Below, in pieces: positions 16,491 through 24,938 of a stretch of DNA of 39,133 bases. The notes below the pieces were generated by a model. That model was not told the origin of the DNA. It saw nothing but the letters and a program-made list of their open reading frames with translations, and searched no databases. The translations under genes and the position numbers were made by a program. The DNA is taken from assembly GCA_964550565.1 (NCBI GenBank), contig CAZKAI010000033.1, positions 1 through 39,133 on the forward strand, written 5' to 3'. This DNA is from Anaeroglomus sp964550565 (GTDB lineage: Bacteria; Planctomycetota; Phycisphaerae; Sedimentisphaerales; Anaerohalosphaeraceae). Positions within the stretch are counted from its first letter, which is position 1. Each line of letters opens with the position of its first letter.

Positions 16491-18934
16491 TGTCATTGAT
16501 ACGAAAAAAGATAACCGAGTACAGAATTTGCCGGACGATTCGGCGCAGCGGATTGTTTGACCGCGAGTATTATCTGCGGAACAATCTGGACGTTGCGCGA
16601 AACTGCATGGATCCGGTCCGTCATTATGCGTTGTACGGATGGCGGGAAGGCCGCAATCCGAGTGCCCGCTTTGATACACGATGGTATCTGGACCGATATC
16701 CGGATGTGGCGCAGCAGCAGATGAATCCGCTGTATCATTATTGCCGGTTCGGGTGCCAGGAAGGCCGGATGCTGTCTGAGGAGGCGGGTGTCAATGGGGG
16801 CAGTCATCCGAGCGGGGCCATTGCCAATAACCGCTGGGCGCTGTTTACTTATCTACTGGGGATGATGATTAAGCATCCGCTGACGACGGTCAAGCTGCTG
16901 TCCATGCGGCGGCTGAGATTTATGCTGCTGACCCTGCGCGGCAACCATGAGGAGCCCAGCCGGCTTCAGGTTCGCTACCGGGATATCTATGAAAATTATA
17001 CGCGGCGGACGACGGCGATTGGCGGCGCCGGGGGCCATGCGCAGCGGTCGGATATCTTTATCTTTCCAATTATCGACTGGCATTTTCGGATTCAGCGGCC
17101 GCAGCATCTGGCGATGCATCTGGCCCGGCTCGGGTATCGGGTGTTCTATTTTACCACGGTTCCGAAACTGCATGATGACGGGCAGCCGTTTGAAATTATC
17201 GAACAGGTTCAGGAGCGTGTGTTTTTGTGCAAGCTCTATGCCGACGGGAGCGAACAGAACATCTATCGGGATACGATGACGGAGGCCGTGACGGCGGGGT
17301 ATCGCAAGTCCATCCTTGCCCTGATGAATGCCATGGGCACGAAGAGCTCTGTTTCGATCATTCATCTGCCGTACTGGCTGCCGCTGGCTAAATCGATTCC
17401 GGGAAGCCAGGTGGTGTACGATTGTATGGATCATCATGAGGGCTTTCATGGGGATTCAGCGGAGATGTCTTCGGTGGAGATGCAGGCGGTGCAGGAATCC
17501 GAGGCGGTGATTACGACATCGGAATATCTGTATCGGAATGTCAGCCGGTGGCGTCCGACGACGATTGTTCGCAATGGGACGGAGTTTGAGAAGTTTGCGC
17601 AGGCACCTGGGCATCATCGGCCTGCACGGCGAAAGCAGCAGGTGGTGGGGTATATCGGGGCGATTTCCGAATGGTTTGATGTGGAGCTTGTTGCCAAAGC
17701 GGCGGGCCGCTACCCGCAGTACAAGTTTGTGCTGGTCGGTTCGACGGCGGGCTGCAACACCGCGCCGCTCAAGACGATTCCGAATGTCGAGCTGGTCGGA
17801 GAGGTGCCTTATGGGGAGGTGGCTGGCCGTCTGCATGATTTCGATATCACGATTATTCCATTTAAAATCAATGAGCTGACCAAGGCGACTAATCCGGTCA
17901 AGGTGTATGAGTATCTCAGTGCCGGCAAGCCCGTTGTGGCGACGGCGATGCCGGAGTTGTGTTTGCTGACGGAGCATATTCATATTGGACATTCCCATGA
18001 AGCGTTTCTGAAAAAAATCGAGGATGCGATGAAGGAATGCGGGGATTTAAAGCTTGCCGAACGCCGGCGCGACTGGGCCCGGACGCAGGACTGGGCTGTT
18101 CGAGCACAGTCCTTTGAGAAGGCGATTGAGCAATCCATGCCGCGGGTCAGCATCGTGATTCTGGCCTATAATAATCTGGAGTTTACCCGGAACTGCCTGG
18201 AAAGCATCGAGCGGAATACGTATTATCCCAATTATGAAGTAATTGTCGTGGATAATGCCTCGCAGGATGATACGGCGGAGTATGTTTCGGAGTATATTGC
18301 CGGGCGGCCCAATTATGCCCTGATCCGCAATCGGACGAATCTGGGATTTTCAGCAGGCAACAACGTCGGCATTCGAAAGGCCACGGGCGAGTATATTGTT
18401 TTGCTGAACAATGATACGTATGCTGCTCCGGGGTGGCTTCAGAATCTGATCTGGCCGCTGATGCGGGACAAGACCATCGGACTTGCCGGGCCGATCACCA
18501 ATAATATCGGGAATGAAGCTCGGATCAATATTGCCTATCGTGATATGCGGGAGATGGAAACCGAGTCGTTCAAATATATCCAGGCTCATCGCGGGCAGCT
18601 CCTGTGGCTGGAGACGGTGGCATTTTTCTGTGTTGCCATTCCCCGCAGAATTATCGAGGAGGTCGGCGAACTGGATGAGCAGTTCCGGATGGGTTTTTTT
18701 GAAGATGATGATTACTGCAAGCGGGTCCGGCTGGCGGGATATCGGATTGTGGTGGTGGAGGACAGTTTTGTGCATCATCATCTGTCGGCGTCATTTGACC
18801 GGTTGGGGCAGGAGCGCCAGAGGATATTCGAGGACAACAAGCGTATTTACGAGAAAAAGTGGGGCCGATGGCAGCGGCACGTATATCGTGAGGAATCGGA
18901 CCGGGTGAAATCCGAGTCGGGGCTTCCGAGGTAA
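16490..18934 (+). CDS. Bifunctional glycosyltransferase (GT4-like plus GT2 domains)
   Basis: This 814-residue chimera has three parts. Residues about 20-95 carry two copies of a short motif (FDREYYLRNN.D....HY...GWREGRNPS and FDTRWYLDRYPDV..HY...GCQEGR), a repeat common at the ends of bacterial polysaccharide glycosyltransferases. Residues about 185-545 are a GT-B, GT4-like domain with QRPQHLAMHLA, YDCMDHHEGF, VGYIGAISEWFD and KVYEYLSAGKPVVAT. Residues about 550-800 are a GT-A, GT2 domain (PRVSIVILAYNN, NLGFSAGNN, LLNNDTYAAPGWL, GFFEDDDYCKRV). It could add two different sugars in sequence. The start overlaps the ATPase stop by one base. Confidence 0.9.
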   Translation: MSLIRKKITEYRICRTIRRSGLFDREYYLRNNLDVARNCMDPVRHYALYGWREGRNPSARFDTRWYLDRYPDVAQQQMNPLYHYCRFGCQEGRMLSEEAGVNGGSHPSGAIANNRWALFTYLLGMMIKHPLTTVKLLSMRRLRFMLLTLRGNHEEPSRLQVRYRDIYENYTRRTTAIGGAGGHAQRSDIFIFPIIDWHFRIQRPQHLAMHLARLGYRVFYFTTVPKLHDDGQPFEIIEQVQERVFLCKLYADGSEQNIYRDTMTEAVTAGYRKSILALMNAMGTKSSVSIIHLPYWLPLAKSIPGSQVVYDCMDHHEGFHGDSAEMSSVEMQAVQESEAVITTSEYLYRNVSRWRPTTIVRNGTEFEKFAQAPGHHRPARRKQQVVGYIGAISEWFDVELVAKAAGRYPQYKFVLVGSTAGCNTAPLKTIPNVELVGEVPYGEVAGRLHDFDITIIPFKINELTKATNPVKVYEYLSAGKPVVATAMPELCLLTEHIHIGHSHEAFLKKIEDAMKECGDLKLAERRRDWARTQDWAVRAQSFEKAIEQSMPRVSIVILAYNNLEFTRNCLESIERNTYYPNYEVIVVDNASQDDTAEYVSEYIAGRPNYALIRNRTNLGFSAGNNVGIRKATGEYIVLLNNDTYAAPGWLQNLIWPLMRDKTIGLAGPITNNIGNEARINIAYRDMREMETESFKYIQAHRGQLLWLETVAFFCVAIPRRIIEEVGELDEQFRMGFFEDDDYCKRVRLAGYRIVVVEDSFVHHHLSASFDRLGQERQRIFEDNKRIYEKKWGRWQRHVYREESDRVKSESGLPR

Positions 18935-19004
18935 AGGACGCCGGCGAGGCTGTGACCGTGAATATGGATATGCGACAAAACGTACAAGGCGGTGAAGCGA
19001 CACC

Positions 19005-20306
19005 ATGAGCAAACGAAAACTCTATCTGCATATTGGTGCTGGAAAAACAGGGACGTCGGCCCTGCAGCAGTTCTTTTTCCAGAACCGGCATCTTTTGCGA
19101 TCTCATCATATTTTTTATCCTGAAATCGGGATTCACCAGTTTGCTCATCATGGGCTGGCGACAAGCTGCTATGAGCCCAAGGAGCGGCAGTTTTTCATGC
19201 CGGATACCGATATTTTGCCGCTGGAGGATTATCTGGAGCAGGTGATTGCACTTGACGGGGATGTGCTGTTGTCGAGTGAATACCTGTGGCATGGGCGTCA
19301 TGCTTATAAGCTCATCTCGCTGTGCGAGTATTTTGATGTGAAAATTGTTGCTTATGTCCGCCGGCAGGATGACCTGCTGATGAGCCGGTATAATCAGCAT
19401 ATCAAAGTGACGGGTGAGCCGTTTCAGAATGTGCTGTACTATCTGCCCAAGGTCGAACATGCCATGAATTATGAGCTGGTGCTGGGCCGCTGGGAAAAGC
19501 AATTCGGCCGGGAGGCGATTGTGGTGCGGCCGTACGAAAAACAGCAATTTTACGGGCAGAGCCTGTTTGGTGATTTTCTGCATCATGTGCTGGGGCTGGA
19601 ATTGACGGGGGACTATCAGCTCCCGAAAAAGGACATTAATCCGCGATTATCACGTGATGCCATGACTTTTATGCATATTGTGCACGGTCTGGGCCTGGGC
19701 GGGGATGTGCGCGACAGGCTGGTGGGGGCGCTGCTGAAATATTCGACGACTCTCGGGCAGGAATCTGAAGTGCAATCCGATAAACACGGCATGTTGTCGC
19801 CCCGGGAGCGTCTGAGTGTCATTGAAAAATACGTCCGGATTAATGAAACGGTGGCGCGGCTTTATATGGGGCGGGAGGATGGCCGTCTGTTTTATGATGC
19901 TCTGCCCGATCCGCAGGATGCGTATGTGCCTTATTCCGGATTAACGCCGGAGGCGGCCCATGCAATCATTGCCTTTATTCGAGGGGTTGATCCGGATTTA
20001 TATCGGATGATTGATGGGGCCATTTCCAGCTTGCTGCCGAACCTGAGCGGTGAAAAGAGACAGTCTCTGGAACTGCTGACGGATTTTGAGTCGATGCGTG
20101 CGGGGTGTTCCTCTGCGGCTTTGGACACTTCATCACCCGGTTTGGCTGCACAGACAGAGTCGCCGCAGGCGGCCGCGGCCGAGCGTCCTGTGATGCGGAT
20201 GATGCGGCGATGGCGGGGATACCTCTATTATGCCTGGATTCTGCTGGTGCACCAGGGCAGGGCCAAACAGCCCTCGGGCCGGGTCAAGAAGGAGAAACTG
20301 CAATGA
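19005..20306 (+). CDS. Sulfotransferase-like P-loop protein
   Basis: This is a 433-residue protein. Its N-terminal YLHIGAGKTGTSALQQFF matches the 5'-phosphosulfate-binding loop of sulfotransferases. VAYVRRQDDLLMSRYNQHIK near residue 118 fits the 3'-phosphate-binding R...S element. The pattern 'GAGKTGTSALQ..F' with 'R.QDD...S.YNQ' is recurrent in bacterial polysaccharide loci. The C-terminal 60 residues are low-complexity and basic. It should use PAPS, which the cysCDN genes at 29795-33052 can supply. The acceptor is presumably the exported glycan. It overlaps the next gene by 4 nt (ATGA at 20303-20306). Confidence 0.8.
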   Translation: MSKRKLYLHIGAGKTGTSALQQFFFQNRHLLRSHHIFYPEIGIHQFAHHGLATSCYEPKERQFFMPDTDILPLEDYLEQVIALDGDVLLSSEYLWHGRHAYKLISLCEYFDVKIVAYVRRQDDLLMSRYNQHIKVTGEPFQNVLYYLPKVEHAMNYELVLGRWEKQFGREAIVVRPYEKQQFYGQSLFGDFLHHVLGLELTGDYQLPKKDINPRLSRDAMTFMHIVHGLGLGGDVRDRLVGALLKYSTTLGQESEVQSDKHGMLSPRERLSVIEKYVRINETVARLYMGREDGRLFYDALPDPQDAYVPYSGLTPEAAHAIIAFIRGVDPDLYRMIDGAISSLLPNLSGEKRQSLELLTDFESMRAGCSSAALDTSSPGLAAQTESPQAAAAERPVMRMMRRWRGYLYYAWILLVHQGRAKQPSGRVKKEKLQ

Positions 20307-21357
20307 ACAACGCCGGGCAGCGTAAGGTGGTGCTGGTTTTGGGGATGCATCGGTCGGGAACCTCAGCCCTGATGGCGGGCATTCATTATGCGCTGGACAT
20401 TCCGCTGGCAATCGAGACCAATCATGCAGGCCGGGATAATCCCAAAGGCTTTTTTGAGAATTCGGATGTGGTGCAGCTTAATGATCGGATTTTGAGCGGC
20501 TGCGGGGCGTCGTGGGAACACATCGGGGCCTGTCTGACGCTGGATCGGGAATCGCCGGAGTATCAGACCTATCGCAGAGAGGCGATGACGCTGCTGAATG
20601 CCCGGTTCGGGGGATGCCCTGTGTGGGGGATGAAAGATCCGCGGTTTTCTGTGCTGCTGCCGTTCTGGGAGGATGTGCTGGGAGACCTGGGGGCGGAGGT
20701 CTATCGTGTGATTGCCCTGCGTCATCCGCTGGAGGTGGCGCTGTCGCAGCAGACCCGCCATCATGCGTTTCCGGATTTTCATCTGGCGGGCAAGGATGTG
20801 GATTATACGCTCAACCTGTGGTACTGGTATAATGACCGCCTGCTGAGGGATTTGCAGGATGACCGGAACTGGATAGTCGGTTTTGATGATTTGTTGGCGG
20901 AGCCGGATACGGTTTTAGGGCGTATTGGGCAGATTCTGGACAGGCCGGTGCTGCCCGATAAACTTGAAGCATACGGCAGGCAATTTCTGGAAAAGGAACT
21001 GAAACGGCATAATATGAATCCGGCTGCGATGGCGATGTTTCAGGGACGCTATGGGTATGTTTTTACGCTGTATGAGCGATTAAAGGCCTATAGCTGCGGC
21101 AGACAGATGATTGTGTCGGATGTGCCTGATGTGCTGAAGGATTTGCCGGATGCGCAGCTTCTGCGAAGCTGGGTGATGCCGATGTACGGATATGTCGATA
21201 CACTCAAATCGCGCTTGCAGGAAAAACGGGAAGAGCTTGCAGCGGCGGGTCTGCAGACAGAACAGATCAGAAAGCAGCATGACGCTGTACAGGCTCGGAT
21301 TCAGTCTCTTGAACAAAATAACGCTCAAAAAGAGCATCGCAACGCTGAGCTTGAGGC
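20303..21357 (+). CDS. Sulfotransferase-family protein with C-terminal coiled coil, part before the assembly gap
   Basis: ATG 20303 overlaps the previous stop by 4 nt and has AAGGAGA upstream (20289-20295). VLVLGMHRSGTSAL is the PAPS 5'-binding loop, and residues 140-148 (RHPLEVALS) are the 3'-binding motif with R140 and S148. 'GMKDPRFSVLLPFW' also matches the family. After about residue 300 the sequence becomes a long coiled coil (LKSRLQEKREELAAAGLQTEQIRKQ). The coding frame enters the 100-N gap at residue 352. As written, the frame beyond the Ns is broken, but that is caused by the arbitrary gap length: merging the identical 55-nt gap flanks gives one continuous frame to 22431 (657 residues). 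I therefore read this and the 21458-22431 segment as one gene. Confidence 0.85.
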
Positions 21358-21512
21358 NNNNNNNNNNNNNNNNNNNNNNNNNNNNNNNNNNNNNNNNNNN
21401 NNNNNNNNNNNNNNNNNNNNNNNNNNNNNNNNNNNNNNNNNNNNNNNNNNNNNNNNNAGTCTCTTGAACAAAATAACGCTCAAAAAGAGCATCGCAACGC
21501 TGAGCTTGAGGC
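21303..21512. other. Scaffold gap (100 N at 21358-21457) bounded by identical 55-nt sequences
   Basis: The 55 nt ending at 21357 and the 55 nt starting at 21458 are identical. The 100 Ns are the usual placeholder for an unknown gap. A contig ending with exactly the first 55 nt of the next contig is what a k=55 de Bruijn assembler leaves at a graph branch. The true sequence may be a single 55-nt copy with no gap, or a longer run of coiled-coil repeats. Confidence 0.9.
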
Positions 21513-22431
21513 CCTGATTCAGGAGAAGACAAAGGCACTTGCAGAATCACAGGCAAATGCGGCCGGATTGGAACAGGCGATTTCGGAATCAAGGGCAATT
21601 GCGGCCGAGATGGAGCAGTTGCTTGCGGAATCAAGGCGAATTATTGCCGGGATGGAGCAGACGATAGCGGACTGCCGCAGGGAATTGTCACAGGGTAATG
21701 CGTTGCGCGATGAACTGCGGGCACAGCTTGCTGGGGCCGGACAGGAACTGACTGAGGCAAAGCAGCAGATTGAATCGGGGACAACCCGAATTCACTGGCT
21801 TGAGGCGGAGATTGCTCAAAAGGAAAAAGCGGCAGTTGAGCTGAAGGCGGCAATTGACAAGACGACGCAGGATCTTGTTGCGGCCCAGAGCACCCTGCAA
21901 TGGCAGCAGAAGAATACGCTGCGGTTGAAAGCGGAGTTTGACGATACGCATAAGGCACTTGCCGAGGCTCGAAAACAGATTGCGCACAAGGACAAGGCGG
22001 CTGCGGAACTGGAAGCTGCACTTCAATCGAAGACAAAGGCGCTGGAGGAGGCGCTGGGCCGGATAGAACTGGCCGAACGCGATATCGAGCAATACCGCGA
22101 CCAGGTGGGCCGGCTTAATGCGATCCGGGACGATATTCAGGCCCAGGCGGACGGGCTTGGCCGGCAGCTTCATGATGTCTTGCAGGAAAAAGAGCAGGCT
22201 ATGTCACGCATTCAGGGGCTTGGGGATGAACTCGGACAAAGGGAAAAGGCCATAGCCGGACTAAGCGCTGAGATTGAGAGCAAAACAAAGTTACTTGACG
22301 ATACCCGGCATGAGATGGAACAAAAACTGCAGGAGATCGCCCGCTATCGTTCGGAGCTGTATGATGTGTATACGTCCGGATCGTGGCGGCATACGGTGTG
22401 GTTCAGGAAAATCAGACGGGTTTTCAAATAA
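21458..22431 (+). CDS. Coiled-coil C-terminal part of the sulfotransferase-family protein, after the assembly gap
   Basis: This is an open frame read from the gap (codon boundary at 21460) to the stop at 22431, about 323 residues, with almost no globular sequence. It starts with three 14-residue (42-nt) repeats at 21553-21678, of the pattern A-x-A-A-x-x-E-Q-x-x-x-E-S-R. Long heptad-like Glu/Gln/Lys-rich coiled coil follows (AELEAALQSKTKALEEALGRIEL). The C-terminus reads LYDVYTSGSWRHTVWFRKIRRVFK; a 'Y.SGSWR.T..lR' tail is typical of coiled-coil regions attached to bacterial polysaccharide glycosyltransferases and sulfotransferases. It is in frame with 20303-21357 if the duplicated 55 nt is collapsed. 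A separate small gene from TTG 21568 is possible but less likely. Confidence 0.8.
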
Positions 22432-22458
22432 GCGGCTTGTAGTCGGTGGACATGAACG

Positions 22459-23253
22459 ATGGAGAACAGAACGGTGGAGCCAAAAACAACCAAAGAGGCG
22501 TTAATTGAGAAAATGACTGAGCTTCAGGAGCTTGTCCGGAAGCTTCCTCAATTAAAGGATGCGGAGTTTAATGACGTGGCAGCGGCGTGGCAGGGGCTGG
22601 TCGATACGCTCAAGGATGCGGTGTTTGATCCCAATCCGCGAAACAAGCTGCCGCGTCTGGATTTTGAATACGGCTGGGGTGCCCAGTCGGCTCAGTTTAT
22701 GATCGACTGCATTCCCGAGTTTCATGCGATATTAAAGCAGTATTACCTTCGCAAGGATGAATTGAAGATGCTGGATGTCGGTGCCGGCTCCGGTGCCGGA
22801 AGCAATATTATTACGCTGCTCCATTCGGATCATTATATTTATTCGAAGATTCATGTGGATGCCGTGGATAACACCCCGGTGCGTCAGCGATGGGTCAAGA
22901 CGATGTATCCCAAGATTAATTATATGGTGGCGGACTTGTTCGACCTGCCAGATAAGCAATGGGATTTTGTTTTCTGCAATGCCGTCATCGAGCATGTTCG
23001 AGAACCGCGAAAATTCTGTGAGCATCTGGTTCGGGTCTGCCGGGGGTTTGCATTTGTTCTGGCGCCGTATAAGGAGATCAATCGCATCCCCTCGCATGTC
23101 AACACACTCGATGAAAGCCTGTTCAAGGGGTTCAAGATGGCATCCTTTCGCGTATTCGCCAGCATGGCGTGGCACCCCGGCATTCCGGCAGACAAGTGTT
23201 TTCTGGCGGTCATCGACTGTCGAAAATTAATCCAGCGGATATATAAACGATAA
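22459..23253 (+). CDS. Class I SAM-dependent methyltransferase
   Basis: This is a 264-residue protein starting at ATG 22459 with a GGTGGA site upstream. The SAM-binding motif is MLDVGAGSGAGSNI near residue 107, with IHVDAVDNTP and VADLFDLPD following, then 'WDFVFCNAVIEHVREP', as in Methyltransf_11/23-like enzymes. The first 60 residues form a helical, charged segment. It probably methylates a sugar or the nonreducing end of the glycan, as in other ABC-exported polysaccharides. It is encoded in the same forward run, 9 nt before a second methyltransferase gene. Confidence 0.85.
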   Translation: MENRTVEPKTTKEALIEKMTELQELVRKLPQLKDAEFNDVAAAWQGLVDTLKDAVFDPNPRNKLPRLDFEYGWGAQSAQFMIDCIPEFHAILKQYYLRKDELKMLDVGAGSGAGSNIITLLHSDHYIYSKIHVDAVDNTPVRQRWVKTMYPKINYMVADLFDLPDKQWDFVFCNAVIEHVREPRKFCEHLVRVCRGFAFVLAPYKEINRIPSHVNTLDESLFKGFKMASFRVFASMAWHPGIPADKCFLAVIDCRKLIQRIYKR

Positions 23254-23261
23254 GGTACGAT

Positions 23262-23984
23262 ATGCTGAACCTGTTCCGTCAAAAACCGTTGACGACCGGC
23301 ACCGGCGAGGGACTTAAGCCCGGGGCCAATCATTATCGTGCGTATGTGGGGCCGCCGGGAGATTATGACCTGGTCAGTGCGATGGTCTTTAATCTGCTGA
23401 CCTGTGTCGGCCTGCGGCAGAATCACCGGGTTCTGGATATCGGCTGCGGCTCTCTGCGGATCGGCAGGCTGCTGATTCCGTATCTGAATCCGGGCAATTA
23501 TATCGGTATTGAGCCGAATCAGTGGCTGGTACGCGATGGAATCCTGAATGAGGTGGGACAGGATATGATACGGCTGAAAAAGCCGGAGTTTTCATATCGT
23601 GACAGTCTGAACGACTTCACAAAACCGCTGCATATCGATTATGCGATTGCCCAATCCATCTTCAGTCATTGTTCCCGCGAGATTATCCGCCAATGGTTGA
23701 ATCAAACCTCCCGCCATCTGGCTGACGATGGGGTTCTGTTTGCCACGTTCATCCGCGGGGAGGCTGATTTTGACGGCCAGGGATGGGTTTATCCAGACTG
23801 TGTCAAATATACCCCGGCAACGATGGAGAAGCTGGCTGCAGAGGGCGGGCTGGGTTTTGAGGTGATTGACTGGCGGCATCCCCGACAGACCTGGGCGGCA
23901 TTTTACAAGCCGGGCTATCAAAAGCCCTGGGCTGACGGTCAGGCGATATCGTGGAATCGTATTGTGGATATGGGTAAGCCATAA
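23262..23984 (+). CDS. Class I SAM-dependent methyltransferase
   Basis: This 240-residue protein has motif I VLDIGCGSLRIG near residue 48, IGIEPNQWLV, 'IDYAIAQSIFSHC' and 'ADDGVLFATFI', all in the order of Methyltransf_25/12-type enzymes. 'DYDLVSAMVFNLLT..GL' ahead of motif I is a feature of sugar-locus methyltransferases. It starts 9 nt after the preceding methyltransferase gene and ends 2 nt before the GT2 gene, so all are cotranscribed. The substrate is unknown. Confidence 0.85.
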   Translation: MLNLFRQKPLTTGTGEGLKPGANHYRAYVGPPGDYDLVSAMVFNLLTCVGLRQNHRVLDIGCGSLRIGRLLIPYLNPGNYIGIEPNQWLVRDGILNEVGQDMIRLKKPEFSYRDSLNDFTKPLHIDYAIAQSIFSHCSREIIRQWLNQTSRHLADDGVLFATFIRGEADFDGQGWVYPDCVKYTPATMEKLAAEGGLGFEVIDWRHPRQTWAAFYKPGYQKPWADGQAISWNRIVDMGKP

Positions 23985-23985
23985 C

Positions 23986-24909
23986 ATGATTGATATCCTG
24001 CTGGCGACATATAATTCCGCCCGATTCATCCATGAGACGCTGGATTCCATACTGCGGCAGGACAATCAGGACTGGCGGCTGTTGATTCGGGATGGGGGGT
24101 CCGAGGACACGACGGTGGACATCATCCAGTCCTGGCAGCGTCGTTATCCGGATAAAATCGGGATTGTGCCTTCGCAGGGACAAACCCCGGCCTGTGAGAA
24201 TTTTTCCGCACTTCTGTCTGCCAGCACATCACCCTATATCATGTTCTGTGACCATGATGACGTGTGGTTTTCCAATAAAATCAGCAAGACATTTTCAGCG
24301 ATGCAGGCCGCCGAGCGGCAATATGGCCCCGACATGCCTGTGCTGGTGTTTACGGATATGCAGGTTGTGGATGAACGTCTGTCGGTGCTTGATGCGTCCT
24401 ATTTTGCCTATCAGCATCTGAATCCGGGCCGTATCCTGCTGCGGCATCTGCTGGTCCAGAATATCCCCTGCGGCTGCACCATGATGATCAACCGGAAGCT
24501 GGCCGAGTACTGCGGGCGGATTCCTTCGGAGGCGGTGATGCATGACCATTGGCTGTCCCTGCTGGCGGCAGCAACGGGCAGGATTGTTTATCTTCCTGAA
24601 ACCACTATGAAATATCGACAGCATGCCCGGAATTTCTATGGTGCAACGCGATACGGCATAGATTACCTTATCAAAAGAACTCTTGCCGGCCCGGGTGTCG
24701 CGCGACAGCGGTTTTATCAGAATGTCAGGCAGGCGAAGGCATTTGAGCAGTGTTATGGGGGGATAATGGATTTACAAAGTCGAAAAATACTTAAAGATTT
24801 TGCCCGGCTGGATGAGCTGGGCTGGATTGAGCGGCGGCGTGTTCTGTTTCGTCATAAGCTCTTTAAATCAGGATGGTTACGAAATATCATTACATTGCTG
24901 ATTGTATAG
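23986..24909 (+). CDS. Glycosyltransferase family 2 (rhamnosyltransferase-like)
   Basis: ATG 23986 gives 307 residues and follows the previous stop by one base; an upstream start would overlap the methyltransferase. The GT-A fold is plain: MIDILLATYNSARFIHETLDSIL, IRDGGSEDTT and the metal-binding DHDDVW. 'PCGCTMMINRKLAEYC' and 'HDHWLSLLAAATG.I.YLPE.TMKYRQH..N' match the rhamnosyltransferase-like (WbbL/RfbG-type) branch of GT2. It transfers one sugar in the growing glycan. The sugar identity cannot be read from the sequence. Confidence 0.9.
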   Translation: MIDILLATYNSARFIHETLDSILRQDNQDWRLLIRDGGSEDTTVDIIQSWQRRYPDKIGIVPSQGQTPACENFSALLSASTSPYIMFCDHDDVWFSNKISKTFSAMQAAERQYGPDMPVLVFTDMQVVDERLSVLDASYFAYQHLNPGRILLRHLLVQNIPCGCTMMINRKLAEYCGRIPSEAVMHDHWLSLLAAATGRIVYLPETTMKYRQHARNFYGATRYGIDYLIKRTLAGPGVARQRFYQNVRQAKAFEQCYGGIMDLQSRKILKDFARLDELGWIERRRVLFRHKLFKSGWLRNIITLLIV

Positions 24910-24938
24910 CCGGACATTTGGTGGTATGATATCGCCCT

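Noticed and set aside
21458..21517. Frame-shifted continuation through the Ns (reading SLLNKITLKK)
   Set aside because: It results only from the arbitrary 100-N length; the alternative frame is coiled coil and continues for over 300 residues.
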